NCBI GenBank assembly: GCA_034638255.1
Contig: JAWPGT010000003.1
Coordinates: 682,001-746,000 of the forward strand
Direction: 5' to 3'
DNA length: 64,000 nt
From: Coprinus comatus
Lineage: Eukaryota > Basidiomycota > Agaricomycetes > Agaricales > Agaricaceae
Shown here in pieces: positions 48,068 through 59,772 of the stretch. Under the pieces are notes generated by a model, which did no database searches, had not been told where the DNA came from, and saw only the letters and a list, made by a program, of their open reading frames with translations. How positions within the stretch are numbered: position 1 is the stretch's first letter; the number at the start of each line of letters is the position of its first letter. Made by a program: the position numbers and the translations under genes.

Positions 48068-49081
48068 ATGGGTTACTACTATTCCTATTATTCCTATGGC
48101 CTTCCGCCGTCCCTCTTGACCCTTCTACTGCTCTACCTCATCTTTACTGGTATGCTCATAATTGTGTCCAAGTCGACTCATTTTCAACCATTCAAATAGG
48201 CAGGTTTGACATCGGCCAATTCTTACAGGAGTCGAGTCCTTATGCTTGGGGCGCGACTGGGATCGGCTTGTGTATTGGTTTGAGCGTTCTTGGTGCTGGA
48301 TGGTCTGCTACAATGTCTCCCTTTTATGCTGGACAAATTGTTAACGCCAAGTGTTACAGGGGAATATTCATTACAGGTGCATCAGTTCTTGGTGGAGGTG
48401 TCAGGTCACCGCGTATTACAACCAAGAACTTGATTAGGTATATTCAGCCTTTTGGATACACTTATACCAACCTTGGTCTGACCTATTGTATTTCTATAGT
48501 ATCATTTTCTGCGAAGTTGTTGCTATCTACGGAGTCGTGCGTTTTTTTAATTTCTTTTCAAACTAATCCCATTTCTGACATATATCTTGTAAAGATTATC
48601 GGAATCGTATACTCTGCTCAACTCCAATATGTGCCGGATGACTTGCTCTACACGCGCAGCAATTTCTTTACAGGTTCTGTCATTGAATATCATTCGTAAT
48701 TTAGTACCTGCTCATTTAAATTCAAACTCTCATACACAGGTTTCGCATTGTTCTGGGGTGGTCTTACAGTTGGAGTATGCAACCTTCTATGTGGTGTATG
48801 TGTAGGTATCACAGGTTCAACCGCAGCGATTGCGGATGCAGCGGACCCGAATCTCTTCGTCAAGATCCTTGTAGTTGAAGTGTTCGGTAGCATTCTCGGT
48901 CTCTTCGGTCTTATTGGTGCGCAGTTCTCTCCCCTTGCCTATTTCTCTCTTCATTTTACTTATATCCTATCTTGTAGTTGGTCTCCTTATGACAGGAAAC
49001 GCCCGTCCTTTCTCGGAAGCTGTAACGCCAGCAGCCAATTTCGCCCGTGCTATTGTCGACCCTTTTATCAATATCAATTAA
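48068..49081 (+). CDS. VMA16: V-type H+-ATPase proteolipid subunit c'' (Vma16)
   Basis: Membrane-ring subunit of the vacuolar proton pump, of about 205 residues. The start at 48068 gives a Tyr-rich short leader, [18 protein letters not shown], and the c''-specific extra first membrane helix. The larger open frame beginning at 48037 lacks an ATG. Next are [55 protein letters not shown], and the helix with the proton-carrying Glu in [12 protein letters not shown] (about 48500-48535). After a loop ([16 protein letters not shown]) follow [18 protein letters not shown] and [14 protein letters not shown]. The C-terminus is [10 protein letters not shown] and DPFININ. About seven exons. Vma16 rather than c or c' is indicated by the extra helix and the RAPRITTK-like loop. 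Confidence 0.93.
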
Positions 49082-49307
49082 CCTTCCTTGCGATCTTGCT
49101 CCTGTGGTTTATCCATTTCATGGACTAACTATATATACCAAAATACACTATTTTGCCTCACCAGAGAAAGAAGAGACAAGTATACATATTGCGATACACT
49201 ACGACTACACAACAACAAACGGTTTGCTGTCCTTGAGTACTTGAGTCCTTGAAACATACATACAAAATAAACCACTAAGAAGAACAAAAAAAAAAAACGA
49301 AGGAAAC

Positions 49308-51025
49308 CTATTTCCTGTCATCAAAAGGGCTCTCAGAATATTCAAGGTCGTCATCATTGTAACTATGCTTTTTTTGAGCCGAAGGCTGAGTAGGAGGCGG
49401 GTCTCTAATCAAAGAGATAGGACGTTTAGGTAAAAGTCCGAATTTCCCACCGTCGATGGGATTTGCTGGGCTAGGCCCCCGAGCAGGAGGTGACGATGGG
49501 ACACTGGTTGATGGGTTACCAGTAAATGCACCACTTCCTAGTACAGTTGATCTTGGTTTTTCTGTTGAATTGGTGGTTGAAGGTGCAGCTATTGAGGAAA
49601 TTAGTCCATCAATTCCTAAAAAAAATATGTATATATTTAAAGAAATCATACCTCCGGTACTTGGTGGCAGCGGAGTAACATCATACCCACCAACAAATGG
49701 ATTTTGCGCAGCAGCAACACTTGGGGCCGTGGGTGCAGTTACCTGCGCCGCAGATGGTGGGTTAGGATCATAGAATGCAGGTCGTTGTTGAACAGCGGTA
49801 TTTGTTGTAGTTGAGGGAGGACTCTGACTACCATGATGATATTGTTGATAATTTGTTCGTGGTGGAGACTGCGCTGGGTTGGGATCATAGTAAGATCCTG
49901 ATGCTGCATTGTTGTTACCCCAATTTGGGTCTACTTGTCCTCCAGAGCTTGGGCCAGGTCTGGAGGGAATTATTACAATATTGATGGACTATATGGACGA
50001 TCTACTTACTTCTCAAATTCTTGGATCTTTGCTTTGACTTTAGAGACAAGAGCACCAAATGTTTTCTTTCCAGCTAAAGCATGATATAAATATCATTATT
50101 TTTGGATATATCCCAACCACTCACATTCCGCAATCTTGGTGAATTGTTCCTGGAATTCTGTCATGGTATCTTTCTGAGCACCAGGTTGACCAGAATGCGC
50201 ATTCGGATTAGATTGTTGCTGCTGAACATCTCCTTGAGTTCTAGTACTCCGACTTCGATGAGGACGTCGCCCCTGTTGCTGTTCTTGCATTTGTCGTTGT
50301 ATTTGCCATTGCGTCATTTGCTCCTGTTCTTCGAGCATTAACCTTCTCGCTAATTCTTCATCCAATTGTTCTTGTGTCTGAAATCATCCCCGAAATATTC
50401 ATTTTCAAAATCCAATTTATGACGAGGTAGATAAACATACCATTTGTTGTACTGGTTCTGGCTGTGGTACAGCTGGCGATTGGAAATCTGGATCACTCAT
50501 TCCCAATAGTAAATCCACAGCTCGATCTTGATTCCCATTGACAGATTCCAATACCGATTGACTATAAGTTGAACACGACCATACGTACAATTCCAATTAG
50601 TGACAAGTTCGCGAATCTCTCTCTTCTAGGTGAAGAACCTGATAAACCAAGGACACGTACAGAATTGCCTCATCGTAATCAGGGAAGATAGCCTTCAAAG
50701 CAGCAACTTGCGGATCCCTAGGTTCCGCATTTACGTCTGGTGTTGCGGTAGTCGTAATTTGAGATTCAAGTACAACTTGAGATGTTGGAGATTGCGGCGT
50801 AGGCGATGTGGAGCTTTGGACTAAAGGCGGGCTTGAAGAGCTAGTCTTTTGTAGATCTGCGCTTTCTCGTCGCGGTGGGGTCGAGATTGGTTGTTCGGCA
50901 CTCTCAGCAGTAGGAGAGAGTATGGAACCGGGAGATTTCGTGGTTTCGGATACGACTCCAGTTTCAGGTTGTGTCGGCGACGATGTCGTCGCGGCGGTTG
51001 TTGTTGGCTGGTCTTTGTCTGTCAT
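49308..51025 (-). CDS. CUE5: CUE-domain ubiquitin-binding protein (Cue5-like)
   Basis: Likely ubiquitin-binding adaptor; yeast Cue5 links ubiquitinated aggregates to Atg8 in selective autophagy. The start at 51025 (MTDKDQPTTTAATTSSPTQ) opens a Ser/Thr/Pro-rich N-terminus of about 110 residues. The CUE domain follows at roughly residues 112-155: QVAALKAIFPDYDEAIL, an intron, then QSVLESVNGNQDRAVDLLLG. Downstream is a Gln-rich helix (LARRLMLEEQEQMTQWQIQR), EFQEQFTKIAE, an exon with GKKTFGALVSKVKAKIQEFE, and a long Pro/Asn/Ser tail ending YNDDDLEYSESPFDDRK at 49308. The FP and leucine pattern of the CUE helix is intact. A possible Atg8-interacting motif in the tail (LEYSE lacks the aromatic at its first position) is not convincing, so the autophagy role is inference. 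Confidence 0.85.
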
Positions 51026-51288
51026 GATGATGATGGAAAGAAAGAAGGGTGTAAGCGGTCTCCAAGCGATTGATGATTGGTTTTATTTCTGACTTATTTA
51101 CATCCGCAGTTCCATTCGCACCACCGCAGTTCACAACCAATTCCGGATATCCTTGGTGTTTGCGACCCACAGTATTTAGCTCCGTACACTCTTATCCCGC
51201 TCTTGAGCTGGGTTCATTTTTGCCAAGCTTACGCATAGATTAGCGCTTACATCATTCTGATCATTGCATCACATTTGTACAGACATTC

Positions 51289-53206
51289 TCAACGCCTCGA
51301 CCTCTTTGCTTTGCTCATTGATTCATCTTCACCACCCTTCCTTTTGTTAGAACGTTTACTTGCTTCTTCTTGGAGCCGGCTTAGCGTTCCCTGCAAGATC
51401 TCTTTTTCACCAGTTCGGACCAAGAGTGCTCGTTTTTTATTCAAAGACAGTGCATCATTCAACGCCGATTTGTCCTCCTAGAGATTTCGTTCAGTTACTG
51501 TATGGTTCATAGTAAAATCGTAAGGACTTGCTTTTAGAGTGGTAGGATATTGGGACAATCGCTTTTGAAGGGTAGACGCTATGATGTCATAAATAATACT
51601 CTCAAACTTGGGTTTGGGAGGTTTTGATTTCTCTTGGACTTTGTTCCATTCAGGCTCGGATAATAGTAGTAGTTTCGCAAAAGAGATCATGGAAGGAGGA
51701 ATCTCGAAGTCATACTCCAAAATAAATATGCTGAAAGCCAGTCAGTGCCTATGCGTATGAGAACTAACAAGCAACTCACTCTTCGCCACCTTCTTCTAAC
51801 CACCAATCTATCCTTTCTCGGGCCTCTTGCTCCTGCAAAGTACCGGGAAGGGATGAAACAACAGACAGAATCAAATCTGCTTTGACTTCGACAACGTCGC
51901 CTGGATTTCCGTTACCGCCCGAAGGTAGAGGAAGAATGTCCACATGCCCGTATCGTCGTAAGAGCTCGGCGTTAGGGAGATCATCATAGGTATTCCACTA
52001 TAGACGTTTGTGATTATAAATGGTGGAGTGAATATTACAAACGAAAAGACATACAATCTGCTCTCCTGTTTTAATCGGTTTTGTCGAGACCATTCGTAGC
52101 TCATCTTTCTCATAAAAGAGTTTTGCCTGGGAGTCTAAAGATTAGGATGTTCAAATATAAATAATAATGATTAGGCTTACATTTTCTGTTTGATATCTAG
52201 CATTCAAAATGTCTGCCATTGGAACCATAGCAATATTAGATGAGTCTTCTTCCTCTTCCTCTTCCTCGCCAGTTTCTTCTTCATGTTCATGGGCACTTGT
52301 TTGTGTATCATCAGGGATGTCGACATCCATCGCACTTCCTATACTAGTATTAGCAGTAGCATGATTAATCTCGTCATCCTCCTCATCATCTCCGTCCCAT
52401 TTGTCGACTACAAAACTGCGGGAAAGAATACGACTTCCCATGATGTGATATACATCGACCGTATAATAGATAGGGACATCTTCAGGGCGGAAGAGATCCG
52501 GTCTTGACTATAAAATAATTTCCTGTGAGTTATGAATTACAACGCACTAAAAGTCCATAGTACTAACCTTGACTGCGGGTAGGAGTTTGTTACTATAGTC
52601 TAGCTCGGCGTCACCCTTTCCCAATTTTTCTGCAAAGGTGCAGCTTGAATTTCATTTTGCATTGCTTAGCGACAATAAGTAGGCAAACAGACCTACCACC
52701 GAAGTACCCTCGAGCTCCTTTAGGTCGTTTTCATTCCAGAACATTGGCGTATCAAATCTATCCGGCAAAGTGTCTAGTAGTTTGCCAAACTGTTTTAGAC
52801 CTTTGATTGAGGAGAGCAGTAGATGGGGCCAAAAACGCACCGAGGTATTCAGCCCACCTAGAAGAAGCGCCATTTGCTCTCTCCCACATCATGCATAGGA
52901 TCAAGCCCACCCAGCCCTGATGAAGCCTAGCTTCCCGCCAAGCATCGAGGCCGAACCTGGTTGGAAGCTCAGATGTTCGAGTAGAAAGTGTTAAAGTCCG
53001 TGGTACTGTGAACAGCAGGTGGTCCTCCTATCGACAACAATGGTCAATGAATACACTTGTTAACTTGAAATTACAAAAACGAACTGGAATGTCCTTCAGA
53101 GCAACCGCACCTCGGCCACCCTCTGCTGCTGGAAATTCGGTAATCCCCATCACCGATGTGTCCAAGTATGCACCATGGCGCTGGAACCACTGAACAAAAA
53201 CCTCCA
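51289..53206 (-). CDS. RKM4: SET-domain protein lysine methyltransferase (Rkm4/SETD6 type)
   Basis: Probable ribosomal-protein or other non-histone lysine methyltransferase. With the ATG at 53206 it starts MEVFVQWFQRHGAYLDTSVM and continues GITEFPAAEGGRGAVALKDI, the typical opening of plant LSMT/SETD6-like enzymes. An alternative upstream exon (ATG at 53367, MDRATPEFVRREMTR, intron to about 53227) would add about 22 residues. The post-split SET motifs are SSNIAMVPMADILNARY, with the NH replaced by N-A, and EQIWNTYDDLPNAELLRRYG. The acidic insert EEETGEEEEEEEDSS separates the SET halves. The C-terminal part (MISFAKLLLLSEPEWNKV, SQYPTTLKASPYDF, ALLVRTGEKEILQG) is the Rubisco-LSMT-type substrate-binding domain. 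It ends KAKRSRR at 51289. About eight exons. Confidence 0.87.
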
Positions 53207-55241
53207 TAACTGTTTGAACAGACGATTTTCTGCCAAAGGATGCTTTAATTGGTGTTTGTCGAAATTTCAGGTCACGTGTCGCTCGGCTAGGAAAGTGGAG
53301 AAATTTGGAAAAACACACATACCCGTGTCATCTCCCGCCTAACGAACTCTGGGGTTGCACGATCCATCACCGCAATGATTTCTAGTCTAATTCTGTTGGA
53401 ACTAAAAGCCTGGAGGATCCTCTTTCTCTGGTTTATCTGCGCGGCGCCGGATTCTACCTCGGGAATTCTCTCCTCAGATCAATCAACGCTCTCTTGTGAA
53501 GGACCAATTTCGTCGGCGAGTTTCTCGCATAAAGAAAATGCCAATGCATCTAGCCTCTCTAGCCGAACATAAACCCCTCTTCTTCTCAAGCTACGAGCAT
53601 TGTGACTCTGAACAATTACAATGCCATGGAGCAAGCATCCAGGCTTACTATTTGGTTACCCGCATCAGCAATTGGTTTACCTATTGTCCTTAAAACTCCC
53701 TGCTTCCATTATACTCGTAAAGTCCAACACCTGGCACTCACCTTATCATTTTCCCATTGAGAAATCCAGGGCGGACATATTCTTCCTAAATCCTCCCACT
53801 GTCCTTGTTCTCGAGCTGGTTATTACTCCAGAAGACAACACGTAGCCCCAACTTGATCGAACGCGAAAGTCCAGGCGTCCACCCCGTGCCTTGATACTAC
53901 TTCACATGAAATGAGGATATGGTGGTGTCGGTTTTGCTTTGCTTTGTGATTCATACAGGAGTCCTGTTCTGATCACCCCAATTTATGGATGCTACCAGAC
54001 TGAAGTGATCCTTTTGCAATGTATCGACTGCCAAGCTGATTGGTTGGGTTTTTCGATCCGCAGGAACACGACTTGGAATCCATCCGTAGACTCGAGGCAG
54101 CTCTCATCTCCCAGTTCTATCTCCGACCCCATTTCTAGTGTTCAGGAAGATAGATGAATTTGACTGCCGCATTTACGGATAGCAATTAGCGAAACTAGGT
54201 ATGTGGGTGGGATTTACTAAGCCTCAGTCCACACGCACCTTCCCACATGATCAACTACTCATTAAGTCATGCAATTTACATCCCTGACCACCATTAAATC
54301 CTACACCTTTCTCTGAGGCTTATTTCAACCGTGCCTATAGCGTATACTAGCGGTTCGCGGGTTACTCAATCCTGACACCTGCTCCACTCCCACCTCGCGG
54401 GTTCTAGTGCAGAAATACACAACAGGGTCGACCACTGCGAATCGATCAAGATCCTCCAACCCTAGGAATGACTGCCGAGGTCTCAAGCTGACAATTTACA
54501 AACCTCCTTCCGCGGACTCGAAAGGCGATCAACACACATTTCTACACCAGAACTAACTTTTATCCTGACTGACCGGGAATTCGGTACCGCGTTGTAAGCC
54601 AAACATTTACTAGACGTTCCACCTGTCTCTCAGTTGTGTATCTCCTTTCACTTCCAACGACAATGGGTTTGAGACAAGAAACTCCCATTAGAAGCTTCTT
54701 TTACATCCGACAGGTCGTGGCCTCACTCGTTTCTTCATTCATGAAAGCCCATCAAGTATCGAGATCACCGGCAGTATTGGCAATAGAACTAGAACTGAAG
54801 GAATAACAAAGTCTTCGAAGGGACTCGAAACACGTTGGATTGTCGGGTAGAAGCCTGTATTATCCTTTTTTATATTGCATAGTTAGGTGTAGAGCGATTG
54901 ATCCTACTAGAAGTAGTAGGCTCGCGGGGGAAGGGATATACAAGAATCTTTTATATTGCTCTCCTCAGACCATGTGGAGATATTTGTGGTGCTAGAAATG
55001 GACGTAGTTAGCTCTGTGATATCCATTGCTGAAAATGCAAGCAAATCCACTAAGCTGCTGATAATGGTCCATATGAACAATCGTTTCAAAAGAAGATTCG
55101 CTGATGACCGTGGGAAGATTCATATTACTTGTGATTCCCAAAACGATGATGTCCCACCCGGACCGTTGACCGTGGTATCCTCATGCTAGTGCTCTCCTAC
55201 AACGGCCACACGACTCTCAAACTGACGACCTAGAGCGGCGT
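53207..55241. other. Two-kilobase stretch without a convincing gene
   Basis: Apart from the possible first RKM4 exon (about 53323-53367, minus strand) I found no gene supported by splicing or family motifs. Two small ATG frames stand out: 53375-53572 with a hydrophobic N-terminus (MISSLILLELKAWRILFLWF), and 54998-55189 (MDVVSSVISIAENASKSTKL). Either could be a decayed or taxon-restricted gene. Base composition seems less AT-rich than the other spacers. Confidence 0.4.
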
Positions 55242-56837
55242 ATGGATATCCAAAAGCTACTCAGCGCAAATGCCCAACGTTTATCCAAGAGTTACAGAGA
55301 GAATATTGACGACGTGTTAGACCTTCAAACTACCTTGATCCGGGACATCCTTCCTTCTGTCGTTGATGAACTCGAGCTAGGTCCGGACGCCACGGAGTGG
55401 GCGAAGGAGTGGTTGGGCGACACAGGTAATACTCAACTGTGGATTACCTATTTTTGATTAAAAAAGAAGTTGACGTTTCCTTTGTAGCCACTATATTTCG
55501 TATTGCTCGTGTAGGTTTCCTTCAAACTGAATTGACAAGTGCTTCCCAGTGATGAAGTGTCTTTGGCAGCGCAACAAATTCACGAGGTCCTTTGCTCTCG
55601 AAAGTATTCACAAGAATCTGGTCTGGCGTTTAGAGAATCTATGGCCTGTTCAACCGATCATTCCTCCTCTTGCAATGCATTGTTTACCCAAACATGTTCG
55701 TGACCCATTTGGTCGACCAATACTCATCTTTGAAATGATTCCTGTGAATGAAAGCACCGAATCAGCTAAAGGCCATATCATTCGAGCCTTTGAAATGCTT
55801 CGACTTCATCTAAAAAGTCTCTACAACACGAGTACACCAGAAGAAGAACCGGTAATGCAATATATCATCTTGTTGGACCTCGCACAGTTGTCATTACAGT
55901 CAATGGTTAGAGATCACCCTTTGCCCATACCTTTTTTTTTTTTTTTTTTTTTTTAATCTTCTCTTACGACCTCCTATCATTCAGAATATCGACGTTATGA
56001 CTTGGACTGTTCGCGAACTCATTCCACGATTTCCGGGCCTACTTGCTGGAGGTACGTCAACTCATTCATTCTACTTGGAAAGTCCATTGCTAATTAAACT
56101 AGTTTTCATTATCAATTATTCATGGACACATTCTGGCTTGTGGAGCGTTGTAAAGTCGGTCTGATTTTTCCTGCTCCTATTGAAAACTAATATGATATCT
56201 ATTCTAGACGTGTTCTCCCTGAAAATGCACTTTCCCGTGTATTCTTTCCAACACAAGAAGATCTCTTAACTGCTTTAAACCCAGCAGCATTACCAAAAGG
56301 TAAATTATTTCAATCTCTTCCCTCCCCCCACCCCACCCCCCTTTTCGAGATTAAGTCTATCTATTGTATACCAAAATGAGAGTAATAATCCTATCCTTCG
56401 TAGATTACGGCGGAGCTCTACCCTTTTTGACAGATTTAGACGATCCTTTGCGGCCGGGAAGAATCCAAGAGTATTCTACTTCAAGTGTCATAGAAGACGA
56501 GTTGAAAACTGACTCACCTTCTTCAACATCTCATCAACCAATTTCAAGCCTCATGTCCTCGATATCGCCGACTTCTATGTTGAACCCTTTTTATGGTTAC
56601 CCTGCGGCTTCATCTGGTGGATACCCGCAATTACATCACGGTCGCCGTCGAAAACGGGACCTTGCAAGGACTTTGGCAATGCTGTTTTGGCTAAAATGGA
56701 GAACTCATATTTTGTTCGGGGCTACCTTCCTAGCTTTTACTCTTGTTGTTAATTTTGGATTGCGTAGGCGTGTTCTGCGCTTACCAAGGATCTTCGTAGC
56801 CTGGAGATCCTTTCTATCCTCGGCGTTTCATCCTTGA
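55242..56837 (+). CDS. CRAL-TRIO (Sec14-like) lipid-binding protein with C-terminal membrane anchor
   Basis: Putative phospholipid-transfer protein. The start at 55242 (MDIQKLLSANAQRLSKSYRE) is followed by exons giving EWAKEWLGDTATIFRIAR, RNKFTRSFALESIHKNLVWR (CRAL-TRIO-N-like), PKHVRDPFGRPILIFEMIPV, MQYIILLDLAQLSLQSMNID, and then the lipid-binding-floor segment RFPGLLAGVFIINYSWTHSG. LWSVVKRVLPENALSRVFF and DLLTALNPAALPKDYGGALP complete the domain, as in Sec14 proteins. After a Ser/Pro linker, the chain ends with an Arg-Arg-Lys-Arg stretch and one transmembrane segment (HILFGATFLAFTLVVNFGL) followed by Arg-rich residues, so it looks tail-anchored, possibly in the ER. No GOLD domain is seen. 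About seven exons. One intron holds a 23-base T run. Confidence 0.88.
55932..55954 (+). repeat. Poly(T) run inside a CRAL-TRIO gene intron
   Basis: Twenty-three consecutive T residues lie in the intron between LSLQSM and NIDVMTW exons, upstream of a TATTCAG acceptor. It may act as the polypyrimidine tract. Its length is prone to slippage and sequencing error. Confidence 0.8.
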
Positions 56838-57072
56838 TGAGGTCAACCAAGAATTTGTACGGCTTGAAAAAAGCCAAACCACTTCTTTGTTTCTCGTCTT
56901 TTAAATTATTTGGATTACTTCTTGACCAATTTCTGGATTTTTCTGGGGACAAATTGGAACGGTATCAATTTTTTTTTTTTTTAGTCGTAAAAGCAGCTTC
57001 GTTCACCAAAGTGTATATATTACATGTGTCATATACTAAGTACTGGTATCTAAAATTGGTCATGGGGGGTCA

Positions 57073-58395
57073 TTAGAGGAAATATTCCGGAAGCTGTATT
57101 TGAATTAGAGATGAAAAGGTAATAGTAATAATAAAAGATTGACAGCCTTACCTTTGCATTTTGAGCAGTTTGTTGATTTGGGCCATCCCTTTCGTTTTCA
57201 GGAGCAGCATCAAAGACGTTGAAAAACATGGATTGGCTAGGCCCAACTTCCAGAATGCTTGCAGCATTTCCACAACGGTAGCAATAATTTGGTGCTGACC
57301 ATACTGTTGAAAGATGCTTGTCAAATAGAGAAGAAAAACCCTCCATGCATAGCTGATGTGCGCGAAGGATATGGGACATCCCGTTTGTATCGAGGAACTT
57401 GTGGACCACACCAGATCCAAAAGTGTAACCTGCGCCACTGGAGATATAATTAAGTTTAAAGTCTGGTTAAAGAACTTCTTGGGATAAACCCACCGAGGTG
57501 ATATTGCAAAGTCTTCTTTTTCTGGATCGGGATCTGACCATACGAGGTCGGCCATGGGGCCTTCGTGTGGTATTTCTGGATAGAACGGGCTAGTGTTAAG
57601 ACAGAACGTTGATCAAGTTGAAGGCTCTCACCCCGAAACCGATCAACGACTTTTATTTGATCAATTGAATGAATGGAAGGAGAAAGTCCTAGACAGCTGG
57701 TCAACTATAGAAACGCGTGGCCGAAGACTGATCAATACCTCCATGTACACAAAATATCCGGTCGTCGATGACGACACAGAGCGTCAAAAAGTCGAACATG
57801 TCCGTGAAGTACGTCCAAACGTGAGAGGAACCGTATTTCCTCACGCATTCCGTGTAGAAACCGTAAGTCTAAATGAAATCTTAAGGTTCGTTTGGGCGTC
57901 TTTGGGGGGGGAAGTTGCGGATGGATTATACCTGAGTCACAGCTCTAGATTCATGGTTCCCTCGTATTAGTTGAACTCGGCTAGGGTATCTGAGTTTGAG
58001 ACATGTAAGGAGGGATATTGTTTCGACGCTAAATAGACCACGATCGACATAGTCGCCTGTGAGTGGTGTGAGGAGACTAATTGGGGCAATACAGGCGGCA
58101 CACTGACCGAGAAAGAGATAATTTGTATTCGGAGCGAAACCACCGATGCGGAATATTTCTATGAGATCGTAGAACTGACTTGTGAAATGGTAAGACCAAG
58201 CAACGTGTTGGACTACTGGATGATTTACCCGTGAATGTCGCCAACCACGGTGACCGGGGCGCTAACGTGGACGACATTGGACTCGCGCATGAGGACCTCT
58301 TTTGTCTTTTCGCATATTTCTCTGAGGAGGGCTTCGTGGAGGAGTTGTTTTTTAAGGAGCTGAGCGATGCATGCGTCGAGGTCGAACGGAGGCAT
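57073..58395 (-). CDS. PPG1: PP2A-like serine/threonine phosphatase catalytic subunit Ppg1
   Basis: Metal-dependent protein phosphatase of the PP2A/PP4/PP6/Ppg1 group. Yeast Ppg1 works in a STRIPAK-like Far complex and controls mitophagy and glycogen. The start at 58395 is [20 protein letters not shown], followed by [20 protein letters not shown]. Catalytic motifs are VTVVGDIHG (58235 region), [10 protein letters not shown] (58079-58021), [13 protein letters not shown] and [39 protein letters not shown] and [11 protein letters not shown] follow. [15 protein letters not shown] is closer to Ppg1 than to PP2A or Sit4. The last exon, reached by a short intron, encodes LPEYFL and a stop at 57073, so the carboxy-methylatable YFL tail is present. 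About eight exons. It converges on the CRAL-TRIO gene. Confidence 0.93.
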
Positions 58396-58894
58396 TACGG
58401 ATATTAAGAAGTGATTAGAGAAAGGCTAGGGTGATGAGTGGTGTTGTGTGTTGTTTGGCGAGACATATGAATCTGAATTGGACATCGCGATTTGCTCGCA
58501 AGGTGGTGGAAGTTAGTGGGTAAAATTTCTGACAGTCGGGATGGGGGCAGGTAGCCAATGGAAAGTTGTTGAGTGAGTACGTGAACACAGTTAGAGTTGT
58601 GACATAGACTAGGCTTATTCGGGACAATCTGCAGGTGCATCTCGAGATCCAGCAAGGATGGCACTCGTCTCTCTGCTTTCGACAACACTGAGGGCTGCAT
58701 AGGCTCCGCCCACTCGGCTGACGCGCAGCCGTAGATAGCCCTTCCGTCATTCGGGACCCAGGATCGAAAGAATCCAACTAGTTCGCCGAAGGCATCTATA
58801 TTCCCAACCTTGCCTATGACATATCTCCGGCTCCGACTATTAAAAGCCCCAGCCATGGGCTGCCCATCCCCTATCTCGTCCCCCCCTTCCAGCC
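58396..58894. promoter_or_regulatory. Divergent promoter, PPG1 / zinc-finger factor
   Basis: 499 bases between divergent starts. The open frames that cross it in other phases lack motifs or splice support. It contains GC-rich patches near 58690-58730 and a CT-rich stretch (CCCCCCTTCC) just before the zinc-finger start. Confidence 0.45.
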
Positions 58895-59772
58895 ATGAAT
58901 CACCGCGACTCAAGGCAGTACTATCCAGATCCCTCTGCTCAGTACACCTCCCAATATGTCCCCTCGGACTACTCCTCAAACTCGTCCTATCCCCTCTACG
59001 ACTACCAGCCACATCCTTCCCACTTCTATCCAAACCAGACCAGCGACGGTACGCTATCCCCCATCCCCCATGTCCCACATCAACTCACCCACACATCGTA
59101 TTAGCTCATCCTACACAACCTACATCATACTACAGAAGTCCCACACCAGGTCCTCAGTCCCACCGTCACTCTCAAAGTGCCTCTGGTCGAGAGTATTATT
59201 CTCCTACTGGCATGGTATCTTCCTCTTCATCCCAGCAGCAATACAATAATACACAAGACTACTATCCTTCGCCTCCATACATAGCCAACCCAAATATGGC
59301 ACACGGCTATACTAATTACCCTCACGGAATGTCAAGCTCCTCAACAATACCTTCTGACCAGTACCCTCCAGGCATGGCTGGATATCCTAGTTCCACTCAC
59401 ATGCTTCCTCAGCCACACGGTCCACAACGGCCCTCTCGTATCTCCACTATTCGCCCTAGAACCGCCTCTGGAGCAACATCACCAACCGCAACATCACCCA
59501 CAAGCGCAGGAGAGAGATTCCCTTGCGAGAAGTGTGGCAAAACATTTTCACGGTCTCACGACAGAAAACGACATCACGAGACACAGCACTTGCCTCAACC
59601 AGTCATTCATCGTTGTCGATACTGCGAAAAGGAATTCAGTAGGTAAGTCCCGTGGTTTATGCTTCTCCGTATGGAGAGAGAGGGGAGGTTCGCTAAAAGG
59701 ATGTTTCCTATCGTTAGGGCGGATTCTCTCAAAAGACACCTTGATAATGGTTGTGACGAGATGCCACAGTGA
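58895..59772 (+). CDS. Zinc-finger transcription factor with two C-terminal fingers
   Basis: Putative DNA-binding regulator of 248 residues. Three exons (58895-59048, 59105-59642, 59718-59772) sum to 747 nt and stay in frame. The first 190 residues are Tyr/Ser/Pro/Gln-rich and disordered (MNHRDSRQYYPDPSAQYTSQ), typical of an activation region. Finger 1 is classical C2H2: CEKCGKTFSRSHDRKRHHET with the last His in QH. Finger 2 is split by an intron after EKEFSR and reads CRYCEKEFSRADSLKRHLDN followed by GC, which makes it C2HC: the final ligand is Cys, not His. The protein ends DEMPQ. This finger pair with a KRHLDNGCDE ending is seen in other basidiomycete and ascomycete regulators. The target genes are unknown. 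Confidence 0.88.

Noticed and set aside
48037..48070. Earlier start for VMA16 at 48037
   Set aside because: The codon there is TTG and its frame is wrong for the first VMA16 exon. The ATG at 48068 splices correctly to [10 protein letters not shown].
54998..55189. Possible NACHT/STAND N-terminal fragment
   Set aside because: Only about 20 residues are suggestive and no P-loop or downstream domain follows. It is kept only as part of the orphan-region finding.
58404..59078. 224-residue minus-strand ORF across the PPG1/zinc-finger promoter
   Set aside because: It overlaps the first exon of the zinc-finger gene in antisense, has no recognisable domain, and has no splice or start support.
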